Source of the DNA: Tabrizicola sp. TH137
Lineage (GTDB): Bacteria > Pseudomonadota > Alphaproteobacteria > Rhodobacterales > Rhodobacteraceae
Direction: 5' to 3'
Assembly (NCBI RefSeq): GCF_002855575.1
Contig: NZ_PKRQ01000009.1
Location: 1-64,000, forward strand
DNA length: 64,000 bases
Shown: positions 1-9,469 of the stretch, piece by piece
Layout of the letters: each line of letters begins with the position of its first letter
Position numbering within the stretch: position 1 is the stretch's first letter
Notes under the pieces: model-generated
What the model saw: only the letters and a program-made list of their open reading frames with translations
Databases searched by the model: none
Told to the model about the DNA's origin: nothing
Translations under genes and position numbers: made by a program

Positions 1-97
1 GTGATCAGTTCCGTCGGCTCAGGCCCTGATCTCGACGACGCAAAGAGGGGTCAATTTTGGACGCCGATAGGGGGTCAGTTTTGCGTGCCGATTGACA
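1..97 (-). mobile_element. End of an IS21-like insertion sequence (partial)
   Basis: Seen: on the minus strand an element end begins at 97 with TGTCAATCGGCACGC and holds two related repeats (AAACTGACCCCCTATCGGCG and AAAATTGACCCCTC). This repeated-end layout is typical of IS21-family elements. It interrupts the virB11 reading frame exactly at 97/98. The transposase genes (istA/istB) would lie to the left, outside the window. Family assignment is by recall of end structure, not by a transposase sequence. Confidence 0.65.
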
Positions 98-742
98 CGC
101 CTTTAGTGCCACCGCGTTCTCCTGACGGGGGAAGAGCTCGTAGGCATCCTCAATGGTCAGGATCCGCTCCCCCGGGTCCACCATCGACAAGAGGGACCGC
201 GCAAATGTCGTCTTGCCGGTCGAGGTCCCGCCGGAAATCAGGACGTTCATGCGCTCATCGACGCAGAGCCGCATGGCATCGACAACTTGCCCGGCCTCAG
301 CCAGCTTCATCGCCTCCCCTGCCCTTTCTCTGCGCCTGGCGTCGAGATCAACGAGACTCCCATGCAAGAGCCGCGGTTCAATCAGCTGATCGGCAGCGAC
401 TTTGAACGGCCGGAGTGTGATGGCCATTCCGCCTTCCACGATCGGCGGTGCCACAACCTGCGCCCGGATCGCCATGTCGCCCCAGACGATCTTCCCTGAA
501 ACGGTGGGCTTTTTCTCCGAGAACTGCACGCCGACGGCGGAAGCGATGGCCTGCCCAAGGTTGTTAGACAGGACCTGACCGATGGACAGATGCGCGGCTC
601 GCTCCATGTGGGTCGCACCCTTTCGCTCGATCCAGACCTTTCCATCCGGGTTGATCGCCACCTCAACCAGATCGTCTCTCATGAACAATGGCGCGATTGG
701 CGTGAGATAAGTCCCGAGGAAACTCGGCCGATCATCCATCAC
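98..742 (-). pseudogene. virB11: VirB11 ATPase, 3' end removed by IS insertion
   Basis: VirB11 is the hexameric cytoplasmic ATPase that powers type IV pilus assembly and substrate transfer. About 214 native residues remain: the N-terminal domain and the Walker A motif GGTSTGKTTFA, then EDAYELFPRQENAVALKA. Native sequence stops at 98 and the frame runs on into the IS end to a stop at 5. The family is usually about 330 residues, so the Walker B and His-box part is missing and the product should be inactive. The ATG at 742 overlaps the virB10 stop (ATGATG after TGG), as in intact virB operons. Confidence 0.92.
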
Positions 743-1104
743 CAGATTTCCAGATCACGGTCGACCATGACAGTGATCGCGGCGCCAGGTGCGACGGTGA
801 TGATTGGCGGCAGGCTCGTGTAGGCCTCGACCGCTGAGCCCATGGCAGTACTCAGGTCCTCGCCCATGCTCTCGGCAGTATCAGAGCTGATTTCGTCGGT
901 GTATTTCGCGGCGGCGACGGCGGGGGCGGCTCCGAGAAGTGAAATGAGCGCAGCCGACCCGAACCGTGCACCGAACCGGGTGTTGACCTTGCCGGTGATG
1001 CCAGAGCGACCTTGGGCATCGCCACCGAAGGCTTCCATCTGCACGGACTGCCCGTCCGGTGTGACGAGCCGTGTCCAGGCCACAAGGATGCGGCCCTGAC
1101 CTTG
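739..1104 (-). pseudogene. virB10: VirB10 C-terminal fragment
   Basis: Only the last part of VirB10, the inner-to-outer-membrane core protein, remains: GRILVAWTRLVTPDG, then GGDAQGRSGITGKVNTRFGA, then SLPPIITVAPGAAITVMVDR. These are the conserved VirB10 beta-barrel and antenna-region sequences. About 120 codons are left where the family has about 380-450. There is no native start; the frame emerges at about 1099-1104, where it is fused out of frame to virB6. The stop overlaps the virB11 start. Expression as a useful protein is unlikely. Confidence 0.88.
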
Positions 1105-1649
1105 TAGAGCGTGCAGGCAATTGCGACCGGCGCGAAGATGACGAGGACGCCGATCATGATCTTCGCGGCCGAGATCACGATGATCGACACGGTCGCCATG
1201 AGGGCTGCCACAAGAAACATCAGGAGGCCCGCGAGGGCGCCGGTGATGTAGCTGCCGTTCTGGCTGATCGCCTGACCCACATCGAGGGCTTGCAGGTAAA
1301 GCGCATCCAGACCCTCGTAGAGATTGCCCGACCCATCCCCAAACGCGTTCATCACGACCGCGCCGATTTCACTCGGGGCGTTGGTCAGAACGCCATAAAC
1401 CGAATTGAAGTTGGTCCAGGACGACAAGAACGCCGAAGCGACCGTGATCCGAACCATTAGGCCGAGTCCGTTGCGCAGCGTCATCGGCACGGCTTGTGCC
1501 ATCAGGTTGATCCCGATCAGGGCCACCACCAGGACCGACCCGACCCGGAAGACCGGCACAATCGCGGCTGCCACAGCATCAAATGCCGTAGCGCCAACCG
1601 CTGTTGCGGCGGCATCGACTTGGGTCAGAATGTCGGCGATGATGGCCAT
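1099..1649 (-). pseudogene. virB6: VirB6 N-terminal fragment
   Basis: VirB6 is the polytopic inner-membrane channel protein of type IV secretion. The first about 183 residues are intact and very hydrophobic (for example FRVGSVLVVALIGINLMA and ISAAKIMIGVLVIFAPVAIA). After ACTLYK, near 1100-1105, the sequence becomes that of virB10 read in the wrong frame, ending at a stop at 852. The family is normally 290-340 residues, so about the last third is lost together with virB8, virB9 and most of virB10. The ATG at 1649 follows the upstream gene by 3 nt. Confidence 0.88.
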
Positions 1650-1652
1650 GGA

Positions 1653-2156
1653 TCACTTGGCCCGGCAGCTTTGCCCAAGCTCGCGAAACCGCGCCTCGGT
1701 TGCACGCCGATCTTCATCGCGGATACGTTCCAGCGCCGGACGGTCTGCATCGGTCAGTTCTGCCGTCGACTTGCCCAAGGCGGCCGTTACGAAGGCGTCG
1801 AAGCTGAAGCCGTCGAAGAGGCAAGCGCAGGAGCCTTCTTCAAGCCGCCGCGACATCCCTACGCGAAGATAGGCCTGCCGAGCCACTGCGCGGAACTTCC
1901 AATCGGTGATCCCTGCGGGCAGGTCGATCACCTCTTCGCAGGAAGGCCTGTCAGCGGCGGCAAAGATCCCCGTCCCGCGTCGCTGCATTTCGGTCAGGAG
2001 CTCCAGAGCGGCCTCCGCATCCTGCGCCACTACCGCTTCACGGGTTTCTTCGATCAGCTGAACGTCGCTTAACGATGTGAGGTCGTCCGCCGCCGCGACG
2101 TTGGCGATGCAGATGAAGGCAATAACTACCGCAACCCGGCAAGAGGCCCGCATCAT
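1653..2156 (-). CDS. Secreted hypothetical protein of the virB operon
   Basis: A protein of 167 residues. The start chosen is the ATG at 2156 ([14 protein letters not shown]), which overlaps the virB5 stop as ATGATGA and gives a clean signal peptide ending near NVAAAD. The mature part is mostly helical and acidic with four cysteines (SCEEVID, CACLFDG, SCRAK). It sits between virB5 and virB6, where some T4SS loci carry an exclusion or pilus-associated protein. No family is recognised and no function is claimed. Confidence 0.7.
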   Translation of the reverse strand: MMRASCRVAVVIAFICIANVAAADDLTSLSDVQLIEETREAVVAQDAEAALELLTEMQRRGTGIFAAADRPSCEEVIDLPAGITDWKFRAVARQAYLRVGMSRRLEEGSCACLFDGFSFDAFVTAALGKSTAELTDADRPALERIRDEDRRATEARFRELGQSCRAK

Positions 2157-2950
2157 TCGGCCCCTGAGTAATCGAAGAAGCTCTTTTCCTTGGCCTGTTC
2201 GGCGGCCCAGTTCACGCCTGTCTGACCTGCGGCCAGCCCCGCAGCCGCGTTCAGCCGCCACATCTGGCCCAGCATGTAGTTGGTCTCGGCGGCCATCCTT
2301 GTGTTGAGGTCGATGCTTTCCTTCAGGCCCTCCTGATTGGCGATTTCAGCCACCAAACCGTCGATCCGCGCGAGGCTTTGGGCGGCTTCCTCGTAGGAAA
2401 GCTGCGCCACGCCCATGGCCGTAGCACTCGTCGCTGCGGTGGTCGCGATGAGCTTGTCCTGCGGGTTCTCCGATGACGACAGCCCGGCCAGGGTTTCCGA
2501 GGTCAGCCCGGCCCCTTCCAGCGTGTCGCGCATATATTCGGCGGCCATCTTGTCGCCCATGGTCACATCGCCATCGAGAAGGCTGTCCAAGAGCCCATCG
2601 AAGTCTCCGATGGTCAGCGCATCCTGGAAACCGGAAAGATCGGTGATCTTGGCCGCCCGCGAGCGCAGGTCCTCCACCGAATTGTAGAGGCTCGCGATCT
2701 CGTTCAGGCCCGAGATCGACCCGAGGATGCCTTCGAGGTTGGTCAGTTGCTCGAGACCGGTCTCGACCTGTTTTTTCAACTCCTCGATCTGCGCGATCTG
2801 GTTTTCGGCATCGCGGAGTGCCGCCTGAAGCTGTTCGATGTTCTTGGCAAGGTTGGTGCCGTCGATGACGGGCACTCCCTGCGCGAAGGCTGCTGACCCG
2901 ATAAGAGAAAAGCACAGCGCTGCTGTCGCGGCCGTGAGGTTACGGTGCAT
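2153..2950 (-). CDS. virB5: VirB5-family minor pilin
   Basis: VirB5 proteins sit at the tip of the T4SS pilus and help contact the recipient. The product has 265 residues: a signal peptide ([10 protein letters not shown]), a long coiled-coil from about residue 35 to 70, a central TDLSGF motif, a second helical stretch ([19 protein letters not shown]) and a short tail FFDYSGAE. The start at 2950 (MHRNLTAA) overlaps the stop of the preceding gene by 11 nt (ATGCACCGTAA) and is preferred to the longer frame from 3031. Its N-terminal and C-terminal segments recur in the neighbouring transglycosylase. Confidence 0.85.
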   Translation of the reverse strand: MHRNLTAATAALCFSLIGSAAFAQGVPVIDGTNLAKNIEQLQAALRDAENQIAQIEELKKQVETGLEQLTNLEGILGSISGLNEIASLYNSVEDLRSRAAKITDLSGFQDALTIGDFDGLLDSLLDGDVTMGDKMAAEYMRDTLEGAGLTSETLAGLSSSENPQDKLIATTAATSATAMGVAQLSYEEAAQSLARIDGLVAEIANQEGLKESIDLNTRMAAETNYMLGQMWRLNAAAGLAAGQTGVNWAAEQAKEKSFFDYSGAE

Positions 2951-4049
2951 CCGAATACTCCCAGAATGTCGTGTATTGCAGGGCTTGCGCGGCATCCGAG
3001 AGCCCACGGGCCGCCTCGACTTTGACGGCACCCGCGCGCAGCCGCAGCGTCAGGGCCATGAGGCGCGCGCGTTCGGCGAGCATGTAGGTGTTCTGATCGA
3101 CCGCCTGTTTCGGGGTCTGGGGCTTGGCCTCTTCAAGGAAGCCCTTGATCCGGGCCATGGCCGCCTCGATCTGCCCCGACTGCTGGCCGGAATAGCCGAT
3201 GAAGGCTGAGGACATATTGCCCCACTCGGCACTTGCGCCCTCTACCCCCGCCAAAGTGCCTGTCACGTCCGCGCCGGTGATCACCGAGAGGTATGCGTCG
3301 TAGTAGCCCGAAATCCGGCGGACGTAGTTCTGGGTTTCCTCGAAAGGTGGGATGCCACCGTGTTTCTGAACGTTGCCGGGCCCTGCGTTATAGGCCGCGA
3401 GGGCGAAGTCGATCCGGCCGAAACTGTTGAGCTGGGTCGCGAGATAGCGTGCGCCACCGTCGAGGTTCTGCAGCGGATCGGTCGGATCGACGCCGAGATC
3501 GGCGGCGGTGCCCGGCATCAACTGGCAGAACCCCATGGCTCCAACCGGGCTGATCGCCGCGTTGGAAAACCCGCTTTCCTGCTTCACCAGCGACTGGAAA
3601 AGAATGCGCCAGGTCGTGGGCGTGAGCCCGACCTTCACGACGCCGGGGTGCGTCTCGTAGCGCGCCGCCGTGGCGATGATCATCGCCTCGACCGTCTCAC
3701 CTTCCCCGAAGAGCCGCTGGCTTTCGGGGCTGGTCTCCTCAAGAGGATAGACTTCATCGGCAGGTGGAAAGGAGCCCGTCCCCATCTCGAAGCCGCTGAG
3801 GTCGGTCACGCCGGTCGTATCCGCGAGGAAACGCTCATAGGCCGCCAGTTGGTCGTCTTCGATCTCGCTGAGCTCGGAGCGTGTGCTGAGTTTCTCACCC
3901 TGCTTCACGGCGTCTTCAGCCTGTTCGGCAAGTCGCGAGATGAAGTTCGACAGCCGCGAGCCGTCGATGATTGGAACGCCTTGGGCCATGAGGCCCATGG
4001 GCACTGCAGTGCCGAGGAGAAGCCCGAGAAGGAGGGTTGCGCGACGCAT
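2940..4049 (-). CDS. Lytic transglycosylase domain inserted in a VirB5-like frame
   Basis: A periplasmic enzyme of 369 residues expected to cleave peptidoglycan to make room for the T4SS. After the signal peptide (to MAQ) comes GVPIIDGS and TDLSGF, both shared with the adjacent VirB5. Then follows a complete SLT domain (about 140-270: [18 protein letters not shown] with the catalytic Glu, [18 protein letters not shown]). The end ([12 protein letters not shown], then [10 protein letters not shown]) again matches the VirB5 C-terminus. The ATG at 4049 (MRRATLLLG) is chosen because it starts the signal peptide 8 nt after the lipoprotein stop; a TTG at 4070 is the alternative. Confidence 0.83.
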   Translation of the reverse strand: MRRATLLLGLLLGTAVPMGLMAQGVPIIDGSRLSNFISRLAEQAEDAVKQGEKLSTRSELSEIEDDQLAAYERFLADTTGVTDLSGFEMGTGSFPPADEVYPLEETSPESQRLFGEGETVEAMIIATAARYETHPGVVKVGLTPTTWRILFQSLVKQESGFSNAAISPVGAMGFCQLMPGTAADLGVDPTDPLQNLDGGARYLATQLNSFGRIDFALAAYNAGPGNVQKHGGIPPFEETQNYVRRISGYYDAYLSVITGADVTGTLAGVEGASAEWGNMSSAFIGYSGQQSGQIEAAMARIKGFLEEAKPQTPKQAVDQNTYMLAERARLMALTLRLRAGAVKVEAARGLSDAAQALQYTTFWEYSDAP

Positions 4050-4057
4050 GCGGTAGC

Positions 4058-4264
4058 TCAGTCCGTGCAAGGCGCATCGGGGGCGTTCATCGTGGAAACG
4101 ACGACCGTCGTGCCGTCGCTTTGCTCGCGCGCCGAGAAGTACTTGCCCTCGGCCCGGAACTGGCCGTGGCAGGGGGAGACGGCACCGGTTTCGACGCCAG
4201 CGCAGGCGGAGAGGAGGGTGATCCCGAGAAGGGAAAGGGGGATCAGGCGGTTGCGTCGGGTCAC
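4058..4264 (-). CDS. Small lipoprotein, VirB7-like position
   Basis: A 68-residue protein starting at GTG, whose start overlaps the virB4 stop (GTGA). It has a signal peptide with lipobox LLSAC, so Cys20 should be lipidated and the protein held in a membrane, probably the outer one. The mature part is about 49 residues with two further cysteines (PCHGQ and APCTD). VirB7 proteins are small lipoproteins that stabilise VirB9, but VirB7 is normally encoded between virB6 and virB8. The role is therefore only suggested by size and lipobox. Confidence 0.72.
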   Translation of the reverse strand: MTRRNRLIPLSLLGITLLSACAGVETGAVSPCHGQFRAEGKYFSAREQSDGTTVVVSTMNAPDAPCTD

Positions 4265-6639
4265 GTCATGTCCTTCCAGAAATCAGGGGCGTCGCGCCAG
4301 CCGTAGGGGGCGCGGTCTTCGCCGGATCGGCCACCGCCGAGCACGGCGAGCGCGGGCCCAAGGGCGGCGAGGTCCATGTTCACGAAGACCGAGTCCCCGG
4401 CCGAGCGCAGTAGGGCGAGGCGCAGGCCACCCGTTGGCGTGCAGAGGAACTCGGACTCTTTCTCGTTCAGCCTCAGGATCCGGTAATCCTCGGGGTTGGC
4501 CCGCGGGTTCGGGTAGAGAAGCTGCGTCACCACGCTTTCCGCGATGATCTGGCCAACCTTGACCCGGGTCAGATGGGTCGGCGTCTGGGTCAGCATCATC
4601 ACCACGGCATTCTTCTTGCGCATGGTGACGAGCCAGTCATGCAGGCGCTTCTCGAAGATCGGATCGTCGAGCATCTTCCAGGCCTCATCGATGACGATGA
4701 GGGTCGGACGGCGATCCTCGATCACCCGTTCGATGCGGCGGAAGAGATAGGCCAGAAGCGCTGAGCGCTCGGTCCCGAGGTCGAGGATCTCCGACATGTC
4801 AATGCCGACCACATCTTCGGAAAGGCTGATCTCCGAAGAGGCACCTGGGCCGAAGAGCCAGCCATGCCGCCCCCCCTGCCCCCATTCCCGGACCCGGCCC
4901 ACCAGATCGCCCTCGTCGTCGGTCGATGCGACAAGGGTTGCCAGGCCATCAAAGGTCCGAAGCCGCGGGTCAGCTGTGACGATCTGACGGACGGCGGCGT
5001 TGAGGCTGACGGTTTGGGTGGTCTCGAAGGGACGCGACCCTGCAAGGATGTCACCTAGCCAATCGGTGAGCCAGGCCGCCCCGCGCTCGTCGACCTCGGT
5101 CTGGAATGGATTGAGGCCGGTCGCCTCGCCGATGCGGATCGCGGAATAGCTGCCCCCCATGGCGCGCACGGCCATCTCGAGGCCCCGGTCCTTGTCGATG
5201 ACAAGGATACGGGCACGCACCCGCCGCGCCTGCGCCATAAGGAATGCCGTGCCGAGGGTTTTGCCCGACCCCGTGCGACCCAACACAAGCGTGTGGCCGG
5301 CGCTCGGCTCGGCACCCCGCTCACCCTTGTCGTGGAAATTGAAGCGGTAGAGGCTCGAGGTAACCGTTGGAAGCGCCGTGATCGTCTCGCCCCAGGGCGA
5401 TTGCACCTTTGGGCGACCCTCGGTCACCCGATGCAGCGCCGCGAGATGCGCGAAGTTCTGGGCAGACAGAAGCGCGGTACGCGGGCGGTAGGCCCAGTTG
5501 CCCGGGGCTTGGGCAAACCAGGCCGCACGGGCCGCGAAGCTCTCGCGAACGAGGGTTGCCCCGCAATCCTGTCCAGCCCGCCAGACTTCGGAGGCGGCTT
5601 CCTCCAGCTGTTCCGGGGTTTCGGCCGTAACCATGACCGTCAGGTGATGTTTGCCGAAGACCTGTCGGCCCGAGGCGACATTGTCCGCCGCCTCGTACAG
5701 TTCCTGGCGCAAGGTTTCGGCGGCATCCTCAGAAGCGCGCATCTGGCGCGCCGTGCGTTTGATGCGCTCTTCGATCTCGTTGTTGCGGGCGGGCGTGAAG
5801 CTGTTGGTGATGACGATGTCGTAGGGCAGCTCCAGCGCGTCAAGCATCCGCGCCCAAGTGCGGGCTGGATAGGACTTCACACCGAAGATCGTACCAAATC
5901 GCTGCCCGGCGCCAGTTTCGATTTCCACCCGCTTCCCGGAAAACGTCATCTGCGATGACGCGACGGCCTCACTGAGAAACTGGCCGCGCATCGGCAGGAC
6001 CTTGGCCATCGGCTGCCCGAGGAGGACGCCCAGGAGACCGAGCCATTCCCCGGAAGAAATGCTCAGGCGCCGGAAGCCCAAACCTTGGCAGGCGCCAGCA
6101 AGGAGCCCCATCGCTTCATTCAGGCGCTCGATCCTTTGGGCGAGGTCGCCTGTGAAGGCTGCCTTGAAGAGTGCACCAATCAGCGGCACTCGTTTCAGCG
6201 CGGTTGGGCGCAGGATGAGCGAGATCACCAGCACCCGGCGTTTCAGGGTACGGGCACGGAGATGTCCCTGCCAGCGGGCATCGACCATGGCTGCGAATGC
6301 AGCCCCGGTGCCCTCACCATCGAAGGGCTTCAACTGGGGTGTGTCCGGCAGGGTCAGTTTGGAAACATGGAACCCGAAGCCTTCGCCCAGTTGACCGATC
6401 AAGCGGGCCAGCGAGGTGGTCGCGAGCGAGAGGTCCCCCTCTTCCGTCGTGAAACTGTCCTGCCCCTCGACCACGGCAGAGGCGATCAGGTCACCCTGCC
6501 GGGTCAGGATCAGATTGTCCGCGGGTGCGGAGAGCCAAGGCAAGTGCCGGGCGAGGGTCTCGGCTGCGAGATCCTCCGGCCGCAAGACAGATCGAAGTGC
6601 CGGTGTGGCCTGGAAGAGGGATTTGAGATCAGCTGACAT
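4261..6639 (-). CDS. virB4: VirB4 T4SS ATPase
   Basis: VirB4 is the largest T4SS ATPase and drives pilin extraction and channel assembly at the inner membrane. The product has 792 residues, normal for the family. Walker A is LGRTGSGKT near residue 450 and Walker [11 protein letters not shown] near 650, followed by the conserved LTQTPTHL sensor region. The start at 6639 ([10 protein letters not shown]) overlaps the virB3 stop by 11 nt; the open frame extends upstream only through virB3 in another frame. The gene itself shows no damage, unlike the downstream end of the operon. Confidence 0.93.
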   Translation of the reverse strand: MSADLKSLFQATPALRSVLRPEDLAAETLARHLPWLSAPADNLILTRQGDLIASAVVEGQDSFTTEEGDLSLATTSLARLIGQLGEGFGFHVSKLTLPDTPQLKPFDGEGTGAAFAAMVDARWQGHLRARTLKRRVLVISLILRPTALKRVPLIGALFKAAFTGDLAQRIERLNEAMGLLAGACQGLGFRRLSISSGEWLGLLGVLLGQPMAKVLPMRGQFLSEAVASSQMTFSGKRVEIETGAGQRFGTIFGVKSYPARTWARMLDALELPYDIVITNSFTPARNNEIEERIKRTARQMRASEDAAETLRQELYEAADNVASGRQVFGKHHLTVMVTAETPEQLEEAASEVWRAGQDCGATLVRESFAARAAWFAQAPGNWAYRPRTALLSAQNFAHLAALHRVTEGRPKVQSPWGETITALPTVTSSLYRFNFHDKGERGAEPSAGHTLVLGRTGSGKTLGTAFLMAQARRVRARILVIDKDRGLEMAVRAMGGSYSAIRIGEATGLNPFQTEVDERGAAWLTDWLGDILAGSRPFETTQTVSLNAAVRQIVTADPRLRTFDGLATLVASTDDEGDLVGRVREWGQGGRHGWLFGPGASSEISLSEDVVGIDMSEILDLGTERSALLAYLFRRIERVIEDRRPTLIVIDEAWKMLDDPIFEKRLHDWLVTMRKKNAVVMMLTQTPTHLTRVKVGQIIAESVVTQLLYPNPRANPEDYRILRLNEKESEFLCTPTGGLRLALLRSAGDSVFVNMDLAALGPALAVLGGGRSGEDRAPYGWRDAPDFWKDMT

Positions 6640-6913
6640 GGCGATCTCCGTCAAAAGCCGACTTGCCTCGCGTGCGCGGGGTCCGGGAAAAGACCACCGC
6701 GACCGTCTCGAAGAGGTTCGGGTTACGGTCTGCCACGAACCACAAGACCGGATAGCCGATGACGCCGATGAGCAGAAACCGCCAGTCGTTCGCCCCAACG
6801 AAGGGGATGACCGAACCCAGCATCAGGCTCACGAAATAGCCGATGGGCAGGCCGAAGATCTTCGGCGGCCGGGTGAGGCCGAGAAACAGGGGCGCGTCAT
6901 GCATGGGGAACAT
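6629..6913 (-). CDS. virB3: VirB3 inner-membrane protein
   Basis: A 94-residue protein with the VirB3 pattern: a short cytoplasmic start (APLFLGLTRPPKIFGLP), two hydrophobic helices (GYFVSLMLGSVIPFVGA and FLLIGVIGYPVLWFVA) and a basic tail. VirB3 works with VirB4 in pilus assembly. It lies between virB2 and virB4, as usual, and its end overlaps the virB4 start. Confidence 0.9.
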   Translation of the reverse strand: MFPMHDAPLFLGLTRPPKIFGLPIGYFVSLMLGSVIPFVGANDWRFLLIGVIGYPVLWFVADRNPNLFETVAVVFSRTPRTRGKSAFDGDRHVS

Positions 6914-6970
6914 CCGAGGGATCGGTCAAGCCGGGTGTGCGAGGCCACCCGGCCTGTTGCCTATCCCGCC

Positions 6971-7285
6971 TCAGGGGGCCGCAAAGCCGTCGATGATGGT
7001 CGCGGCCGAGAAGACCAGGACCACGCCGAAGAAGATCGCGAGGAACAGCGGCCAGTTCAGGCGGCCGGTGAACATCATGTAGCCCGCAGCCACGACGGCG
7101 AGGATGGCGATCAGCCGCCCGATTGGTCCGGTCAGTGCATCAACCACGGTCTGAAGCATGTTTTCGAGGGGATCGAGGTTCTGCGCGAGAGCGGGTTCCG
7201 CAAGGATTGCCGCGAAGGGCAGCGCCAGCAAAAGGGTGTGCAAAGCCAGGCGCGGCAAGCGCGCGCCAAAAAGATTGCGGAACAT
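6971..7285 (-). CDS. virB2: VirB2 pilin
   Basis: The major pilin precursor, 104 residues. It has a long signal peptide ending near ALAQN, a short periplasmic segment, and two hydrophobic helices (IGRLIAILAVVAAGYMMF and LFLAIFFGVVLVFSAATII) joined by a short basic turn (TGRLNW), the standard VirB2 plan. It lies 5 nt after virB1, with virB3 57 nt further on. Confidence 0.9.
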   Translation of the reverse strand: MFRNLFGARLPRLALHTLLLALPFAAILAEPALAQNLDPLENMLQTVVDALTGPIGRLIAILAVVAAGYMMFTGRLNWPLFLAIFFGVVLVFSAATIIDGFAAP

Positions 7286-7290
7286 GGGAA

Positions 7291-8001
7291 TTACTCCGAA
7301 CTGAGGGTTGCGTTGGTCAGCCGCAGAACCTTGGCAACATGGCGCTCGGTTTCGGCATAAGGGGGAATGCCGCCATAGTCGCGGACCGCTTCGGGTCCGG
7401 CGTTGTAGGCGGCGAGTGCAAGATCGGCAGCGCCGAAGTCTTCAAGCTGGGCGAGGAGATAGCGGGCCGAGCCGTGCAGATTGTCTTCCGGATCGTAGGG
7501 ATCGACACCGAGGAGATCGGCGGTTCCTGGCATCAACTGCCCAAGACCGATGGCACCGACGGAGGAGCGCGCATCCGGATTGAAGGCGGATTCCACGGCG
7601 ATGTTGGCCCGGAAGAGCGCCAGCCATTCCGTCCCGGAAAGCCCGGCCGCTTTAAGTGCGGGATGGCGGAGATAGTCGTCGCCGACGTCGAGAACGAGGT
7701 CCTCGATCTCGGCCGTGCCGCGCGGGCCCCTGCCCTTCGGGGGCGTGCCGTAGGACGCGAGGACGACAAGATTTTCGTCACCGACGTCGGTCTCAGCATT
7801 ATCCGTCGGCTGAGCACGATTGAGATCGACGCGCTTGGGAAGCTCCTTCCCAAAATCGAGAACGCTGGCCCGAACCCGCAGGTCCTCAGCTCCGGCCCCA
7901 AGATCGATGACTTCTGCGACTGCACCTTGTCCGGCAACAAACCAAAGCGCCAGCCCGCCGCAGAGGGTCAGATCACGAGTTAGGGTCCGCCTCCGCATCA
8001 T
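7291..8001 (-). CDS. virB1: VirB1 lytic transglycosylase
   Basis: A periplasmic peptidoglycan hydrolase of 236 residues that locally opens the cell wall for the T4SS. It has a signal peptide (LALWFVAGQGAVAE), a variable segment of about 80 residues, and an SLT domain with VESAFNPDA containing the catalytic Glu, VGAIGLGQLMPGTA and AYNAGPEA. Its start overlaps the upstream gene by 29 nt. It is the first of two transglycosylases in this operon; the second is embedded in a VirB5-like protein. Confidence 0.88.
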   Translation of the reverse strand: MMRRRTLTRDLTLCGGLALWFVAGQGAVAEVIDLGAGAEDLRVRASVLDFGKELPKRVDLNRAQPTDNAETDVGDENLVVLASYGTPPKGRGPRGTAEIEDLVLDVGDDYLRHPALKAAGLSGTEWLALFRANIAVESAFNPDARSSVGAIGLGQLMPGTADLLGVDPYDPEDNLHGSARYLLAQLEDFGAADLALAAYNAGPEAVRDYGGIPPYAETERHVAKVLRLTNATLSSE

Positions 8002-8293
8002 GGGTCCAGGTCGCCTTCTCGCCCTTCTTCAAAGGAACGGGGACCGTAGTCAGACCCAACTCGACCGCGAAGGAGATGAGACCGGTGACAGTCTTGAACT
8101 CCCGGGGTTCGAGCCCGCGCGAGATCACCAGAAGGGCTGTCTGGTCGCCAAGGCGCAACTGGATGCGCCAAGTGCCTTGCCAGACATTGAGAACCTTCTT
8201 TGCGTCCTCGACACAGAGGGCTTCGACGATGCCGCCTTCGGTCAGGGCCTCCTTCAGTCCGGCCTGCAAGATCACCGGGGTCAAGTTCCTCAT
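7973..8293 (-). CDS. Conserved hypothetical, first gene of the virB operon
   Basis: A 106-residue protein with no signal peptide or membrane segment. The sequence is mixed alpha/beta with a strand-rich middle (WRIQLRLGDQTALLVISRGL) and ends in an acidic tail. It overlaps the virB1 start by 29 nt, so it is translationally tied to the T4SS operon. A regulatory or accessory conjugation role is possible from position only. No family is recognised. Confidence 0.6.
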   Translation of the reverse strand: MRNLTPVILQAGLKEALTEGGIVEALCVEDAKKVLNVWQGTWRIQLRLGDQTALLVISRGLEPREFKTVTGLISFAVELGLTTVPVPLKKGEKATWTHDAEADPNS

Positions 8294-8400
8294 GGGTTGG
8301 CACCTTCCGAAGCAACACGCTCACGGCAGAACATAGTGCATGTCGCGCTGATGAGAAACATGTCGTCGCGCAACGTGACGGCACCACTAGCGGTAGAATC

Positions 8401-8415
8401 CTATTGCGTCAATAG
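8401..8415. promoter_or_regulatory. Dyad in the divergent promoter region of the virB operon
   Basis: The 168-nt gap between the leftward virB operon (first start 8293) and the rightward gene at 8462 contains CTATTG-CGT-CAATAG, a perfect 6-bp inverted repeat around a 3-nt centre. It is a plausible operator for a regulator of conjugation genes. The regulator is unknown. No clear -35/-10 pair could be assigned. Confidence 0.35.
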
Positions 8416-8461
8416 CGGTGTTTTGCAATTCATGCACATGTTTTGAAGTTCAGGACCGTGC

Positions 8462-8764
8462 ATGCCACATCTCGCCTCCCGACGCACTTGTCTCCTGGTC
8501 GCCGCCATGCTGACGAAACCAGTCGGCGGGGTCGCTCAGGCGGCGACGGCACTCGACTGCCTGCCACCGATCCCGCCTGCTCCGGTGACCGATGCCGCCA
8601 CGCGGGCCGAGTACAGCACGGAGATCCGGCAAGAGTTCACGACCTACTTCGATGAGGCGCAGGCCTATCTGCGCTGTCTCGACGCTGCACGAGGCGAAGT
8701 GTCCGAAGAGATCAACCGCGCGATCCGCGACTACCAGTCCCTCGGCCCGGAGCCTGACGGCTGA
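8462..8764 (+). CDS. Small secreted hypothetical protein
   Basis: A 100-residue protein with a probable signal peptide (CLLVAAMLTKPVGGVAQA). The mature part has two cysteines (DCLPP and RCLDA) that could form one disulfide, and is otherwise helical and acidic. It is the first gene on the plus strand after the virB promoter region, with another secreted protein 60 nt downstream. Function unknown; association with the T4SS is by position only. Confidence 0.55.
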   Translation: MPHLASRRTCLLVAAMLTKPVGGVAQAATALDCLPPIPPAPVTDAATRAEYSTEIRQEFTTYFDEAQAYLRCLDAARGEVSEEINRAIRDYQSLGPEPDG

Positions 8765-8824
8765 TCGCGCAAGATCAAGTCTCCCTGCCCCTCCCCTCCC
8801 GGCTCTTAAACAAGGAAACCAGCA

Positions 8825-9469
8825 ATGAACTTCATGCGCGCTGCAGCCGCCGTCGCAGCGACTACCGTCTCAGTTTCGCTTGCGGCACCCGCTCCCGCCT
8901 ACCCCGTCGATTGCGCGATCCTTCTCTGCCTCGCTGGTGGCTGGCCGGCCTCGGCGGAATGCGCCCATGCCCGCGCCGTCTTCATCGCCCGGATCACGCC
9001 CTGGCCGGTCGAGCCACCGTTGCAGATCTGGAACTGCCCGATGCGGGCGTCGATCCAACGCGATAAGGCCCCGATGGAGCGGCTGCTCGAGATCGCGCTG
9101 CGTGGCGAGGGTGGGCCGTGGCGCCAGTCTCAGGTCGAGAACACCAGCGAGCTCTATCTGGCCCAAGACCGGGCGGACGTCGACATTTCTGATCCGGCAT
9201 ATGACTTCGTGCGCTCGATCCATGTGTTCCAGATCGAGTATCGGCGGCACCGCAATAGGGACGGTGACTGCAACACCTGGTCGACAATCCGCGAGGGCAC
9301 TTACGGCGAGCAGGGTGACTTCGCTTGGGCGCGTTCTACGCCCGCCCGGGTTCCGTCCGCATCTGCGTTCCGACCGGGGACAAGCTGTTCCGATTACTGG
9401 TTCCGAGGCGTCTTCGTCGACTGGACCGACTACGAGGGCACCTACGGCTTCGAGGAGGTGCGCTACTGA
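8825..9469 (+). CDS. Secreted hypothetical protein
   Basis: A 214-residue protein with an N-terminal signal peptide (VAATTVSVSLAAPAPAYP). The mature protein has several cysteines (DCAILLCLAGGWP, ECAHA, NCPMR, DCNTW, SCSDYW), is rich in Trp and Tyr, and looks like a compact disulfide-bonded periplasmic domain. A ribosome site (AAGGAAA) lies just before the ATG. No family is recognised. The neighbouring secreted gene and virB operon suggest a conjugation-associated role, which is inference. Confidence 0.6.
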   Translation: MNFMRAAAAVAATTVSVSLAAPAPAYPVDCAILLCLAGGWPASAECAHARAVFIARITPWPVEPPLQIWNCPMRASIQRDKAPMERLLEIALRGEGGPWRQSQVENTSELYLAQDRADVDISDPAYDFVRSIHVFQIEYRRHRNRDGDCNTWSTIREGTYGEQGDFAWARSTPARVPSASAFRPGTSCSDYWFRGVFVDWTDYEGTYGFEEVRY

